Below are positions 36,258 to 47,346 of a stretch of 64,000 bases of DNA, in pieces; position 1 is the stretch's first letter, and each line of letters starts with the position of its first letter. Position numbers and translations under genes: made by a program. A model generated the notes under the pieces. The model ran no database searches and was not told where the DNA came from. It saw only the letters and a list, made by a program, of their open reading frames with translations. Source of the stretch: Tetrahymena elliotti 4EA (lineage: Eukaryota; Ciliophora; Oligohymenophorea; Hymenostomatida; Tetrahymenidae); the NCBI GenBank assembly GCA_000231825.2, contig JH720366.1, positions 247,484-311,483 of the forward strand. Reading direction: 5' to 3'.

Positions 36258-38560
36258 TTATTAAACTTAATTTTTGATACTTAATTTATTCAAATTCAAA
36301 AAATTATTGGTTGATTTTATATCTATTGATATTTCAATTAGATTCTCAAAATTTAAAGGTAACAATTATTGATATTCAAAAATTACAAACCAAAAAAAAT
36401 ATTAACAGATTTCATTTTAAATCAACATTTCATTAATATTTACATCCGCAATAATAATATTGCATATCTCACTTTAATGTTAAAAAACTAATACTTCAAA
36501 TCATATATTATTTATTACCATTTCTATCTTTGTTGAAAATGATTAAAGCTCAAATCATAATTTTTGAAGCAAGCAAGCAAATTATCTTTTTTGGTTAATT
36601 CAATCATAATTATTGATATTAATATTATCTTAGAAGTTTAAAAGCAAAAAGCACTATAATAATTGGCAATACTAAATTAAATATTAAAAAATTAAAATTT
36701 CAATAAATTCACTTTTTCAAAGCTCATTTAAGTATCTATTAAATATTTATCATATCTTATTCATTTATTAAAACTGTTGATAATAATTTTATCTTTTAAT
36801 TGAAAAACAAAAAGCGTGTCTAAATTAAAAGTTAAAACAATTTATTAATAATATTTAAAGCTAAATTGACTTTTTGAAGTTCATTAAAGCATCAACAACA
36901 ATTGAATATTTATAGATTTTCTTCATATATTAATTACAATTATTGATAATAATTTTATCTTTAATCTTAAAAAACAAAAAGCATAGAAAAGAAATTTCAA
37001 ATATTTTATTGAAGTTCATAAAAGCAAACATTATTAAAAATTGATCAATTTAAATGATTAATTATTTATAATTACTAATAATATTTCTATCTTGAAATTA
37101 TCTCATAAATATTTATTTGTTAGATTCGCTTATTAATTCAATGGTAAAATAAATTTTAGCTTATTTTATTATTAAATTCTAAAATTTAAAATGATTTTTA
37201 AGATTAATTGTACTTAAATGATAAAATAAATTATATTGTTTAAAAAGCTCATAAAATTATCAAACAAATGTTGATCGATCACACAAACACTTTTTGTAGA
37301 TAACCAAGTAAAACTTTATAAAAACAAACTAAAATTAATTGTATTATGTGTTTTAAAAAAATTAAAAAAAAAGTGTTATTTTAGAAATTGGTGGTTTTTA
37401 TGTAAAATAATTTTATTTTAATTAATCACTGTTTAAAACAATTTTTAATTACCAGATTAGAAATTTGGATCTTTTCACTTACTTACACAACAAAAATTTT
37501 AATTAAAAGCATCGCTTAAAAACTGTTCAGAAAAAATAATTTAATGCACTTTTTAATAAGTAATCACCCATATCTTCTTACATTTGATGTGTAAGTAAAT
37601 CAAAGTAGAAAGTTATCTAAAAATTTGAAGACCATTTTGTTCTTTTTCAATAGAATCTTTTAAATCATGATTCATAAAGAATCACCCACATGCTAATTTA
37701 AATAAGCTCAATAATCTTTTGCGAATAAAGAAATTTTATTTATGAGAGAGTAAATTTATCTTAGAAAAATCTTTTATGACATTTAATTAAAAAATATACC
37801 CGCAGAATATCAAAATTTGTCAGATTTTTAAATAAATATTCCTTTTCAAATCTCATTAAATTAATTAATTAATAAAATAGGATAAAGACGCTTTTCTCAT
37901 TTTAGAAAAATGTAATTAAGTTAATCATTTTCTACAAATTATTTCTTGACAGATAAAAAGTTAAAAAAGTCTTGCAAATGAGAATGAGCAGGTGAAAAAT
38001 AAAACCAAATTAATTAAAATCATAGAACCAATTTTTTGTGGTTTTGTTAAAGTAATAGTAAGACAGTAGTATAATATCTGATAAGGCAATTTATAAATAT
38101 AAGGATGTTTTTTTTAAAATAAATATAAAGGTAATAATAATTATTATCATTGATTAATTAATATTGAGAATTTGAAAAATATATCACAAATTAATTTTTG
38201 ATTTTTTCTTGATTAATTAAGATGATTAAATAAATAAACAAAGAAACAAAAAAATATAAGGAATAATTTAAGTAAATCTTAAATGTGTAATGGATGAATG
38301 GAATGATAGAATATTTTTTATAAGAATTAATATTTTTGGAATATTTAAAAATAAACTTATAAATAAAAATATTGTTTTTTTGTTTATGTTTGTTTGTTGT
38401 GTTGTAATTTAAATTTTAATAAATAAATCTATGAAAGAGAAGCAAGGTATTTATTGATCGATCTATTGATAAAAAACTAATTTTATAATTCATTTAATAG
38501 ATATAAGTAAGTAGTAATGTCATAATATGGAAAACATTTAATAATTATTATTTAGTTTTA
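36258..38560. other. Intergenic DNA; tandem repeat in the first half
   Basis: Upstream of the coiled-coil gene at 34669-36257 and downstream of the small secreted gene. The first 850 bp contain the repeat listed at 36590-37110. The remainder is AT-rich with runs of AATTAATTAA and no frame of coding character. Confidence 0.45.
36590..37110 (+). repeat. Imperfect tandem repeat, ~165-180 bp, about 3-4 copies
   Basis: The word ATTGATAATAATTTTATCTT followed by AAAAACAAAAAGC recurs at about 36600 (variant), 36777 and 36943, with a more decayed form near 37070. Between them are CTTTTTGAAGTTCATTAAAGCA-type words. No coding potential. Confidence 0.6.
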
Positions 38561-39088
38561 TCAAGATTAATTTGTTTATATTGTTTTTTAAGGCTTCTAT
38601 TCCTCTACATATTCTAGGGTTTAAAGAAACTTTTAATCATTAGAGTTATTAATCACATTAGCAGGAACTTAAAGTATAAATTTATATTTAGTGACTTCAT
38701 TTTCTACAAATGTGGTATTGCTCACTAATAAGTAAACTTTTTATGAAATTTATTGGCTTTCTCCCCATTAAAATAGAATTTAAGGTGACTAAACATTAGA
38801 ATTAGAGTAAGCTAATAACTTTTATAGTTTTTAGCATCCTAAAGTAGTTCCCTTACCATTCTAATTTTGGAAGAGGAAGTAATTCCCCTGATTATCTTAA
38901 GAATTTGTAATCTAAACTTAAGAGCTAAAGCAGCAGTAATCATAGTTAGTATTCTCAAACTATTTAACGCATTCATCTTTATTTACTGCTGTAGCGTTAA
39001 TGTTCCAATCACTCATTTAAGTTCTCTCATAAAGAGGAGAGCAATAGTAAAGACCCAATAAAATAAAAATATATGTTAGTTGCTTCAT
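38561..39088 (-). CDS. Secreted protein of 175 aa with few cysteines, unrecognised
   Basis: Single-exon frame from ATG 39088-39086 to TGA 38563-38561. Residues 1-17 are a signal peptide (K-Q-L-T-Y-I-F-I-L-L-G-L-Y-Y-C). The mature part has C-V-K-Q-F, N-Y-D-Y-C-C-F-S-S and T-L-G-C-Q-K, three potential N-glycosylation sites (N-A-T, N-T-T, N-N-S), and a hydrophilic Gln-rich C-terminus. No membrane anchor. About 16 glutamines are written TAA or TAG, so standard-code ORF finding destroys it. Its function is not recognisable; it could be an extracellular or lumenal protein. Confidence 0.7.
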
Positions 39089-40745
39089 TTGAATATTATA
39101 CTATAGATTTTGTTTAATAAATATTTTGTTTATTTGTTTATTATGATTAATTAATTTTCATAAAATTTAGAAACTATTTGATGTACACTTATTTATAGTT
39201 AAATGTAAAGCTAAAAAACTAACAAAATAATTACTAGGAAATCATAAATATCATTCCTTTCACATACATATATTAGCCAATCAATGTTTCATCCTCAAAT
39301 TCCTTGATAATACAATTCTTCATTTATTCAATACTATCAATCAACTCAATAAATTTAAGCTAGCTAATTCTAATACAATTTTACTTTGAATTATGTTTTA
39401 AGCTCTTCTGCAAATCTCTCCACTGTTTACAGCCAAATTGATAATTATATGATAAAATCTATTTCTAAAAGAAAAAAAAAGATTAAATTAATTAAATCTG
39501 TTTTCAATTCTGCATCATTCGCAAGCATAATAGTTTATTAGTCTTCAATATTTGAAATTCCTATTAAATATTTAATTCTTTTATACAAAAATATTGTAGA
39601 AAAAAATTATCTTGACAAATTTAAATTTTATTTAAACCTTTAGATATTTCTTCGATTTTAATTCTTTTACTTATTTTGTAAATTTTCTTTTATTCATCCT
39701 CTCAAAAGTTTCCGCGCTTAAGTGGAAACTTCTATCAAACATTTTAAATGATAGGAGAACAAACTAATCTTATAAAGTATTTCTAACAAATATTAATAAA
39801 AGAGCAACTAGGTAGATTAGCTTTATTTTTTAATCATTTCAGAANNNNNNNNNNNNNNNNNNNNNNNNNNNNNNNNNNNNNNNNNNNNNNNNNNNNNNNN
39901 NNNNNNNNNNNNNNNNNNNNNNNNNNNNNNNNNNNNNNNNNNNNAAAATTTATTAAAAATTTCATAGTTTTTATCATAATAAAAAAAATAAAACAAGGAA
40001 AACAAATTGAAATTGTCAAAATTAATCAATAGTTTTTTTATCAAAACTTAATCAAAAAAATTAAATCAAATCCATGATAAAGAGTAATTTTTTTAATTAG
40101 CTTTAGTTTAATTTTTTCTTTTGATAACTTTTTATCTAAAAATTAATTTTAAAGTGCTTGAATAATTTATTCTTTTACAACCATTATTTCTAAATCAAAA
40201 AATAAAAATAAAAATTAATTTTAAAAAAAGTTAATCAGAAAATTGTTTTTTATCAAGTATAATTTAAAAAGAAAATCTCTGACAAGATTTTTTTGGCTTA
40301 AAGAGAAATAAAAATTATTTTAAATACTAATTTTAATACAATTATTATCAATCAAATAAATAAAGTTTATCTATTTTTCATCAAGACTTGAAATAGTAAA
40401 TGAAGTTTTTATTTAAAAATAAAATAGTATTCTAACTATAAATATAAATAGAAAATGAAATTAATTATATGGTAAAAAATTGTATTATACATACATACAT
40501 TTTCTTTTTTTTTTGAATAGTAAAAAGCGTTTTGAGTTTTATTTTATTTTTCAAAAAGACAGACTTCAATTAGATTATAAAAAATTTGATAAATTGAAGA
40601 AATATTTCTTCAATGGTGATGCATTTTCTAAATGACAAACAATACAAAAGTATAATAGTATTTAATTTACAATGATATTTATATTAATTTCTGGATGGAA
40701 ATGGTGAAAAATGAATAAATTAGTAGATATTTCAATTTAATTAAA
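39089..40745. other. Intergenic DNA containing an assembly gap
   Basis: AT-rich sequence between DRC1 (3' end at 40746) and the small secreted gene. It contains the 100-N gap at 39845-39944. No coding character found on either side of the gap; frames drawn through the N run are artefacts. Confidence 0.5.
39845..39944. other. Assembly gap (100 N)
   Basis: Exactly 100 unknown bases, the usual default size for a gap of unknown length. The flanks (ending TTTCAGAA and starting AAAATTTATT) do not overlap each other, unlike the gap at 58594, so real sequence may be missing here. Confidence 0.98.
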
Positions 40746-43700
40746 TCATCTTTATCCTTAATCAATATTTATAAGTCTTGTAGGACGGATGATTAGTTCA
40801 TGATCAATCTATTATTAATTAATAAATTAAAGTAAATTAATGAGAATTAATATAAATTAATGTTATACTTATATGTATTGATTTAACAAATTCTTGAGTT
40901 CTTCGTTTTGATTGTGTAATTCACTGGTTTCTTCAATTAATTTTTGTCTATCCAAAAGAAGTTCATAATACTTAGACAAAGATCTGTCCAATACCTTAGA
41001 TTAATTTTAATATAAAATTATTATGATTATTTGATTAATTGAAATTACATTCCATATTCTAAAAGTTCTTTCAGGTAGAACTTGAGTAAGCTTTTCCCAA
41101 TATTTTTTACCTTCTCTGGCAATTCTTTCCTTTTTTTCTCTTTCAGTTTCTTATTTGACTGCTCTCTTAGAGCTTTCCTTTTCTGTTTAAATACATTTGT
41201 TAAAAATCTAAAACTATTTAATGAATGAAGTTAGATTACCTAATCTTTCTTTTCTTTTATCTTTATTTGCCTACCAATTTTATAAAAATTTAACAACTTC
41301 ATTTAGATTAATTTGAGTGTTTTCTAAATCAATTTCTTTTTCGATTTCACCCTCTTCATTTTCTTATCCTTCTGCATTTTCTCCATCTTCTTGGTTTTCT
41401 CCTCCTTAGTTAGGATCAGATGATCCTTAATTTTAACCTCCATGTTCATCTTAACCTTCTCTCTTTTTCTTTTTGTCATCTTTTTATCCCTAAGAATTGG
41501 AGTTTTCTTTGCCTTCCTTGGCATTTTCTTTTCCTTTTTGATCATTATTTTTGTTTCCTTCTTCCTTTTTCTTCTATTAAGCCCCTTCTTACTATGCAGC
41601 TTCTTCACCTTCTGGTACTTCATTTTCTTCAGCTTCCTATAAAAACAAATGAAATTAACTTTAATGTTATTTTATTAAAAAGAGATCTGATTACCTTAAT
41701 TAAACCTAACAATAAAAGTTATTTTCTTGCTTCTTCTTCAATTTCTTCTGCTGATTTAACTCTACATTTAGTGATTAATTCTCTGAAGAATAAATTCATT
41801 TCATCTTCTGAATCTATGTATAAACACTTTTTGATGCAATCTAATCTTTAAAATATATATTCATGTTCTGCTGATCCTTCTAATTCTTCTCTAAGCTATT
41901 TATTTATTTATTTCAAAATAAAAAAGTTAAAATAAAAGTAAACAAATTAAACTCTTTCTTTTATACTTTATCATCAATAAGGAAATCAGCTTCTTCCAAA
42001 ATGATATTGCAAATTTCTCCAATTTTAACTTCACTAATGCAAAACTCAAACTCTCTTTCCTCTTCTTCTTCAGCCTTATTTCCTTATTCTTAAAAATAAT
42101 CTTAGCTTTAGTTTTAATTAAGTAAAAATTACCTAATTGTTATTTCTACAAAGCCAGAATTTCTTCTTCAGATTGAGGAGGTATCCATTACATTCCCAAT
42201 TATTAAATATGGATGGTAATATTACACTTTATAATTTTATCTTTTAATTCTTTGACTTCAGCTTCATTCATTTTTTGAATCTCAGAATACCTATTTAATT
42301 CAAAAACAGCCATTCAATAAATTTAATATTTTAATTACATTTCATGACAAAAGAGATATTTATTTCATTCATGACAAAAGAGATATTTATTTCACAAAAA
42401 CTTAAAATGTTAGAAAGTTAAAAATTATTTAAAATCATTTCTATTAAGTTAACTTAAAAGTAAAATCAATTTAAAATAGTTTTAAAATATTAGCAGAAAG
42501 AGAGGTAGAATAGATTGGAAATTAAACCTATTCCACTAAATTTAAAAACAAAGATGAGTAAAAAAATCGTTAATATTTATTTCATTTTCAATATTTATTT
42601 TGTTAATTTGGCTGAAATTCAAAATAAACAAAAAAATTGAAATGATTAAAAAATATTTTCATTAAAAGATCACTATCTAAATGAAATCAAGTATCTTTAA
42701 AATCCCATTAAATTTAAAGCATGTTTCAAAGGCCAAAAAAAAAATGAATGAAGACCATCTTAAAATTTAATTTTTTATATCTTTTGATTTAATCAGTTAT
42801 TTTTTTAAAAGATTTTAGGAGATTCTTTTAAAGTAATTTGTTTAGTTTTTAAATTGATTTTGAATGAAAATTTATGAACAAATTCAAAAATAAAAATTAC
42901 TTATCAAGATCAGCCTTCTCAAAATGCTTGAATTTCTTTTGTAATTCTTTGAATTATCTGATGATTCTTTTATATTCTTAGGTCAAGTTCTTATTCTCAA
43001 GTTTGAATTTCTTATCGTACTTTATAATTATTATTATTAGTGTTATTTAAGAAAGCTTAATTTGTGTGAAGTTACTTGCTTGTAGTCTTTGGTAAGCTAT
43101 TTAAGTCTGTTCTTGTAATTATTTTCTCTTCTTTTTAATTCATCACATAAAGAGTTGTTTTCATGGAACTTTTCTTGTAGAACTTTTAAACTGTAATCTA
43201 ACTTTTCTGTGATCAGTTAATAAAGAGCTTTCATGTCTTCAAAGCATTTTTCGAGATCTTGAATTTCAGTTTCCATAGTAATTTTAAGCTCTGCATAATG
43301 TTTAGCTCCCTTAATACGAAGATCTTCAATATTTTTTGTTTGTTCTTCCTCTGTTTTGGCATGTTCTTTGACATATTGTTCTTCAAGATCAAGATGTTTT
43401 TTAAATGTAGCTTATATTTTAGCTTTGAATTCATTAAGTAAATTGGATCTCTTTTTGTATAGAAAAGTTGTTAATTAATATTTAAAACGCTTTCTTAAAA
43501 ATAATAATCAAACAAATAAATAAATAAAAGCTTTACTTCCTATTCAAAGTGTCTTTCGATATCTTCTAATTCTTACATGTTTGCATCTCTTATTTTATAG
43601 AATTAGCTTCTCATTTTGCTTATCATGTCTTTAATGTCATTTGATTATTCTTTTAACATCTTGACATATTCATCATCCTTTCTCTTAAGCTCATCCTCAA

Positions 43701-44221
43701 ATTCTCTTCTAAGATTTTCCTTGCCTTCAATAATTTGCTAAAATGTTTGCTATTGATCTTGCATTTCCTATTATTAAACAAAATTAGTCATTCACATCTC
43801 TAAATATTTTTTAAATTGTATTGAAAAAACATCATCTATCTTTCAATCAATAATTGAAAGTATTTTGTTGATAATTGATAATCATTTATTACTCTATTCA
43901 ATTCTTCGCATTCATCCAATTCTTTAAGCTCAGCCCACTTCATTTCTAAAGCTGCATTCTTCTTACCAGATGCAATAGCTTCTTATTAAATTTCTGCATA
44001 CCTAAAGTAAATTTATAACTGAATTGTATATTGTTTGGAATAAAATAAGTTTACCTTTCTCTTCTCCTTCTTTCATCTTCAGATCTTTTCTTCTTTTAAA
44101 AACGCTCATTTTTAAGCTTTATATTATTAATGTCTTCATACATGGTCCTTACGAGTAGGTCAATACTACCTCTCGAAACCTAAATTTAAATTTTTCCTTT
44201 TTGAGTTTAAGTAGGGTTCAT
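40746..44221 (-). CDS. DRC1: Nexin-dynein regulatory complex subunit 1 (DRC1)
   Basis: Axonemal coiled-coil protein that helps anchor the nexin link between outer doublets. ATG 44221-44219, TGA 40748-40746, many short introns plus one of about 600 nt (about 42290-42895). The order of motifs is DRC1-like: G-K-K-N-A-A-L-E-M-K-W-A-E-L near the N-terminus; K-R-K-D-D-E-Y-V-K-M-L-K; E-L-E-D-I-E-R-H-F-E-Q-E-R; Y-A-E-L-K-I-T-M-E; A-L-Y-Q-L-I-T-E-K-L-D-Y. At the C-terminus is the sperm-tail/NYD-SP28-associated block Y-W-E-K-L-T-Q-V-L-P-E-R-T, then L-L-L-D-R-Q-K-L-I-E-E-T, L-L-N-Q-Y and H-E-L-I-I-R-P-T. DRC2 shares the C-terminal block, but the middle fits DRC1 better. About 41340-41640 adds a Gly/Glu/Lys/Gln-rich insert. 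The frame-shifted Lys-rich readings there are shadows. Confidence 0.85.
42341..42394 (+). repeat. Exact 27-bp direct duplication
   Basis: TTCATGACAAAAGAGATATT plus TATTTCA occurs twice head to tail (42341-42367, 42368-42394). It sits inside the ~600-nt intron of the DRC1 gene, so it has no effect on the protein. Confidence 0.9.
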
Positions 44222-44837
44222 TTGAAGAGTATAATAAATGAATGAGTAATCTATCTATCTATGTATGTATATATGTTATTTATTTATTAATTAATTAAAG
44301 GTATTGTAAAAACAAATAAATAAATAACTATTATTATGAAGCAACAATAATTACTTGCTTGTCTTGTTAATTAATTAACTAATAAATTGATTGATTTTTA
44401 TTTATAAATTCGATTGTTTCAAAATCAAAGAAATATCTTGATCGATCAATTAAATATTTTTTTTCACAAAAGGAGATTAATTTGAAGTTTCATTAACTTC
44501 TTAAATGAAAAGGCAAGTTAGTTATTCTTTGGTAAATTAAAGAATTAACAAATTGAATTAAATGAATATTTTTTGTTTGTATGTATGTATCTATTTAGAT
44601 TTATTTATTTGATTAATTCAGAATAATTGAACACAAATTTTTTGATTTTTTAATTTAAAATAAATACAAGAAGCGAGTGTTTGTTTGTTTGTTTGCTAGT
44701 TTGATTATTTGCTTGTTTGAAAGTAGGTTGGTTTTGGATTTATTTGATTTTTGACAAACGTTGGGAATTTTAATTAAAAATAAAGGATTGAATAATTATG
44801 ACATAAATATACACAACTACATATTATTTAAGTTTTT
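44222..44837. other. Intergenic DNA between ARL3 and DRC1
   Basis: Upstream of DRC1 and downstream of ARL3, both on the minus strand. It holds TATG/TATC and GTTT microsatellites (44250-44280, 44680-44710). A near match to the Tetrahymena chromosome-breakage sequence near 44720 was rejected as too imperfect. Confidence 0.45.
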
Positions 44838-45633
44838 TCATTTTTTAATATTAGAAACTAACCATTACATGCCTTCTTCCATACCTGAATGAATAAGAAA
44901 ATAGAATGAGTAAATATAGTTTAAAGAGAAAATGAATGAATTGAGAGGAATAGATTATGATACCTTCCTTAAGGACAGCAGAACATGCAACAATTGACCA
45001 CTATCTATCCTTAATATTATCTAACTTCAAAGTGCCACTGATCTAAATATAATAATAAATTTTCATTAATTATTGGTAATTCTCTCAAATATATTCTAAA
45101 CCTCATCAGGAGCCAAGGCAGTTTGTAAGTCCTATTTGTTAGCGAAGATTAAAAGAGGAATACCTGCTAATTTTTATTCCTGTTTTTAAAGAAAAGATTT
45201 TATCGCTTGCTGCTAATAATCATAATTAATTAATTAATGTATTTATTTACTTCGAGAAGCTTTTCTAATTCTTGACCAGATTCTTTAAGTCTCTTAGTAT
45301 CAGATGAGTCGATTACATATACAAGAGCATCGGTACCTTCAAAGTAATTCTCCCAGTAATCTCTAAGAGCCTTTTAACCACCAACATCCCAAACGTTTAA
45401 TTTGCATCCGTCGTGGGAGAGATTTTTAATGTTGAAACCATGGGTAGGTTTAATAGTGGAGATATCTTCGTTTGATAGTGATTTTAAAATGGTAGTCTTA
45501 CCAGCATTATCTAAACCTAATACTAATAATCTGACTTCCTTTTAGCCTTATCTCAAATTTCTAAGTAATGAAATTAAACCCTATTATACAAAATAAATTA
45601 ATTTATGTTTTTGCTCAAGTTCTTTCTTACCAT
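44838..45633 (-). CDS. ARL3: ARL3-type small GTPase
   Basis: Arf-like GTPase; ARL3 releases lipidated cargo from carrier proteins inside cilia. The first coding exon is only the ATG (45633-45631), followed at once by GTAAGAAAG; exon 2 starts at 45580 with [10 protein letters not shown], giving Met-Gly for N-terminal modification. Motifs: G-L-D-N-A-G-K-T-T (P-loop), a switch I with [14 protein letters not shown] (G3), F-A-N-K-Q-D (G4), A-C-S-A (G5), and the end [11 protein letters not shown] before TGA 44840-44838. The G-F-N-I-K switch and overall match are nearer ARL3 than ARL2 or ARF1. Four introns in consistent phase. Confidence 0.88.
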
Positions 45634-47346
45634 ATTTGTTGTTTGATAGATAGTTATTATATCTTTCCTAATTTTCCTTTTTGATAGCTTGGTTTTTTAA
45701 TTATTATTTTATTTAATTATTTAATTTTTTGTTTTTTTTTTTGTCAAAATCAAATAGTTGAACAACTCATTTCAAGTATTCAAAAAAATTTATAATTATT
45801 AAAATTTTTTTTTTTTAAATACAAAAAATTAAAAAAAGAAAAAAGTAAAACAGAGAGAGTTTCAAATTAAGTTTTTCAAATTATTAAAAATTCTTATGCA
45901 CTGCTAGCCCCAAAAGTTTTTCGAATTCCCTCCACAACTCTCTCTTACTTTTCTAAAGCAAAAATCTGCTTCAACCACACAACTAAAATTCTGCGTGAAG
46001 GAAATGTCAAAAAAACCCATCACCATTCTTCCCAAAATTTAAAATGATTAAAAAATCTTAAATATATTTAAAATAATTAGTGATCTAGCTCGTTAACTTA
46101 GAAGGCATACTGCGAAAATTAGGAACTACATTAAAAAAGATATTATTTTATAAAAGCATTAAAAAGAAAAAAAAGAAGAAGAAAACTTAAGAAATGAAAG
46201 AAAATAAAAAAAGAGAAAGATATTAATAAACAAACAAATAAATTAAAAAAAGAAATAAAATTCATTCAAATAAATCCAAATAAAATTAAATAAAAATCAA
46301 ACAAGAAAAAATAAAAAATCCCTTAAAGAGAACAAAGCCAACTACCAAATAAAATAACTATTCTTGAACTATATTTTTCAAATTTCTTTAAATGACATTT
46401 CAATTTTATGATTTATTTTATTTTTCCTTACTGATTTATTTTTGAAGTAGTCTATCCAGAAAAAAATACATTTACAACAAAATAAGATGGCAAGTAATAA
46501 ATGAACTCATTAGATAGTTAGTTAATAAGTGTTGATGAAAAATATTTAGAATCATTGTTTTATCAAAATCTTTATCATTTTTAACAAAATTCTCAATTTT
46601 ATATTTGGATTGATTTTTTGTTGATTCTAAACCTATTTCCACATACATGGATATTTAATATTAACTAAATTTTATCTACTTAATGCTAGAGTTTTATTTA
46701 GTTTTCATAAATTCGTTTCAAGAATAAATTGTTTTTTTTGAATCCAAGAAAGAAAAATTGAATTTTTCCTTGTTTAATAAAAAAGAATAAATTTTTTGCT
46801 TATTATTATAAAAGTAATTATTTTTTAGATGTTTGTGAAATATTCAATTGAATAAATAAATTCTTGAATCTAAAAGAAGGAAATTGTTCCATTTAAAAAT
46901 AAATTCAAATAAAAATTTTTGATTTGATATAAATCCAAACAAAACGTGAGTGAATGATTTATGTTTGATTATTTTCAATTGAGAAATGGGTGTAAGTAAT
47001 TATGAAAGATATTTGAATTAGATTAATAATTTATTTTAGAAAAGTATTTTAATTTTAACATTTAGTTGAGGGATGTTTAAATTAAAATTTAGATTTACCA
47101 TTTCGGTTTTTTAATTGTTAAAAAAATGTTTTGCTTTTATTGAAGATATCATTTATTTTTCAATTTTTATTTCAAAAATAGTGTAAACCACTAGTTTATT
47201 TTAAGTTATTAGGTCCACGCGTTTTTTTCTATATCAACTTATTTGGAGATATATGCTTGAAGATTTTTCAATTAAATTATTGATTATTAATAATAAAAAA
47301 ACAAAAAAGTATCTTTATCAAAACAGAAACAAAAAAAAAATATTAA
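45634..47346. other. Divergent intergenic region (ARL3 / Bfr1-like)
   Basis: Contains the promoters of two divergently transcribed genes. 45900-46030 is GC-richer than its surroundings (GCTAGCCCC, TTCCCTCCACAACTCTCTC) and probably belongs to the 5' leader or promoter of ARL3. No ORF of coding character was found in it. The rest is A-rich. Confidence 0.4.

Noticed and set aside
39823..40044. Frames running through the N gap
   Set aside because: Most codons are unknown bases; the frames are artefacts of the gap.
41420..41851. 143-codon + frame rich in Leu, Phe and Ser
   Set aside because: It is the antisense of the Lys/Glu-rich insert and neighbouring exons of DRC1.
44717..44735. Near match to the reverse complement of the breakage sequence
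   Set aside because: One inserted base and a wrong end base; known sites tolerate almost no change.
46081..46150. Possible tRNA-like patch (TAGCTCGTTAACTTAGAAGG)
   Set aside because: No acceptor stem, no B-box (GTTCGANTC) and no cloverleaf could be drawn.
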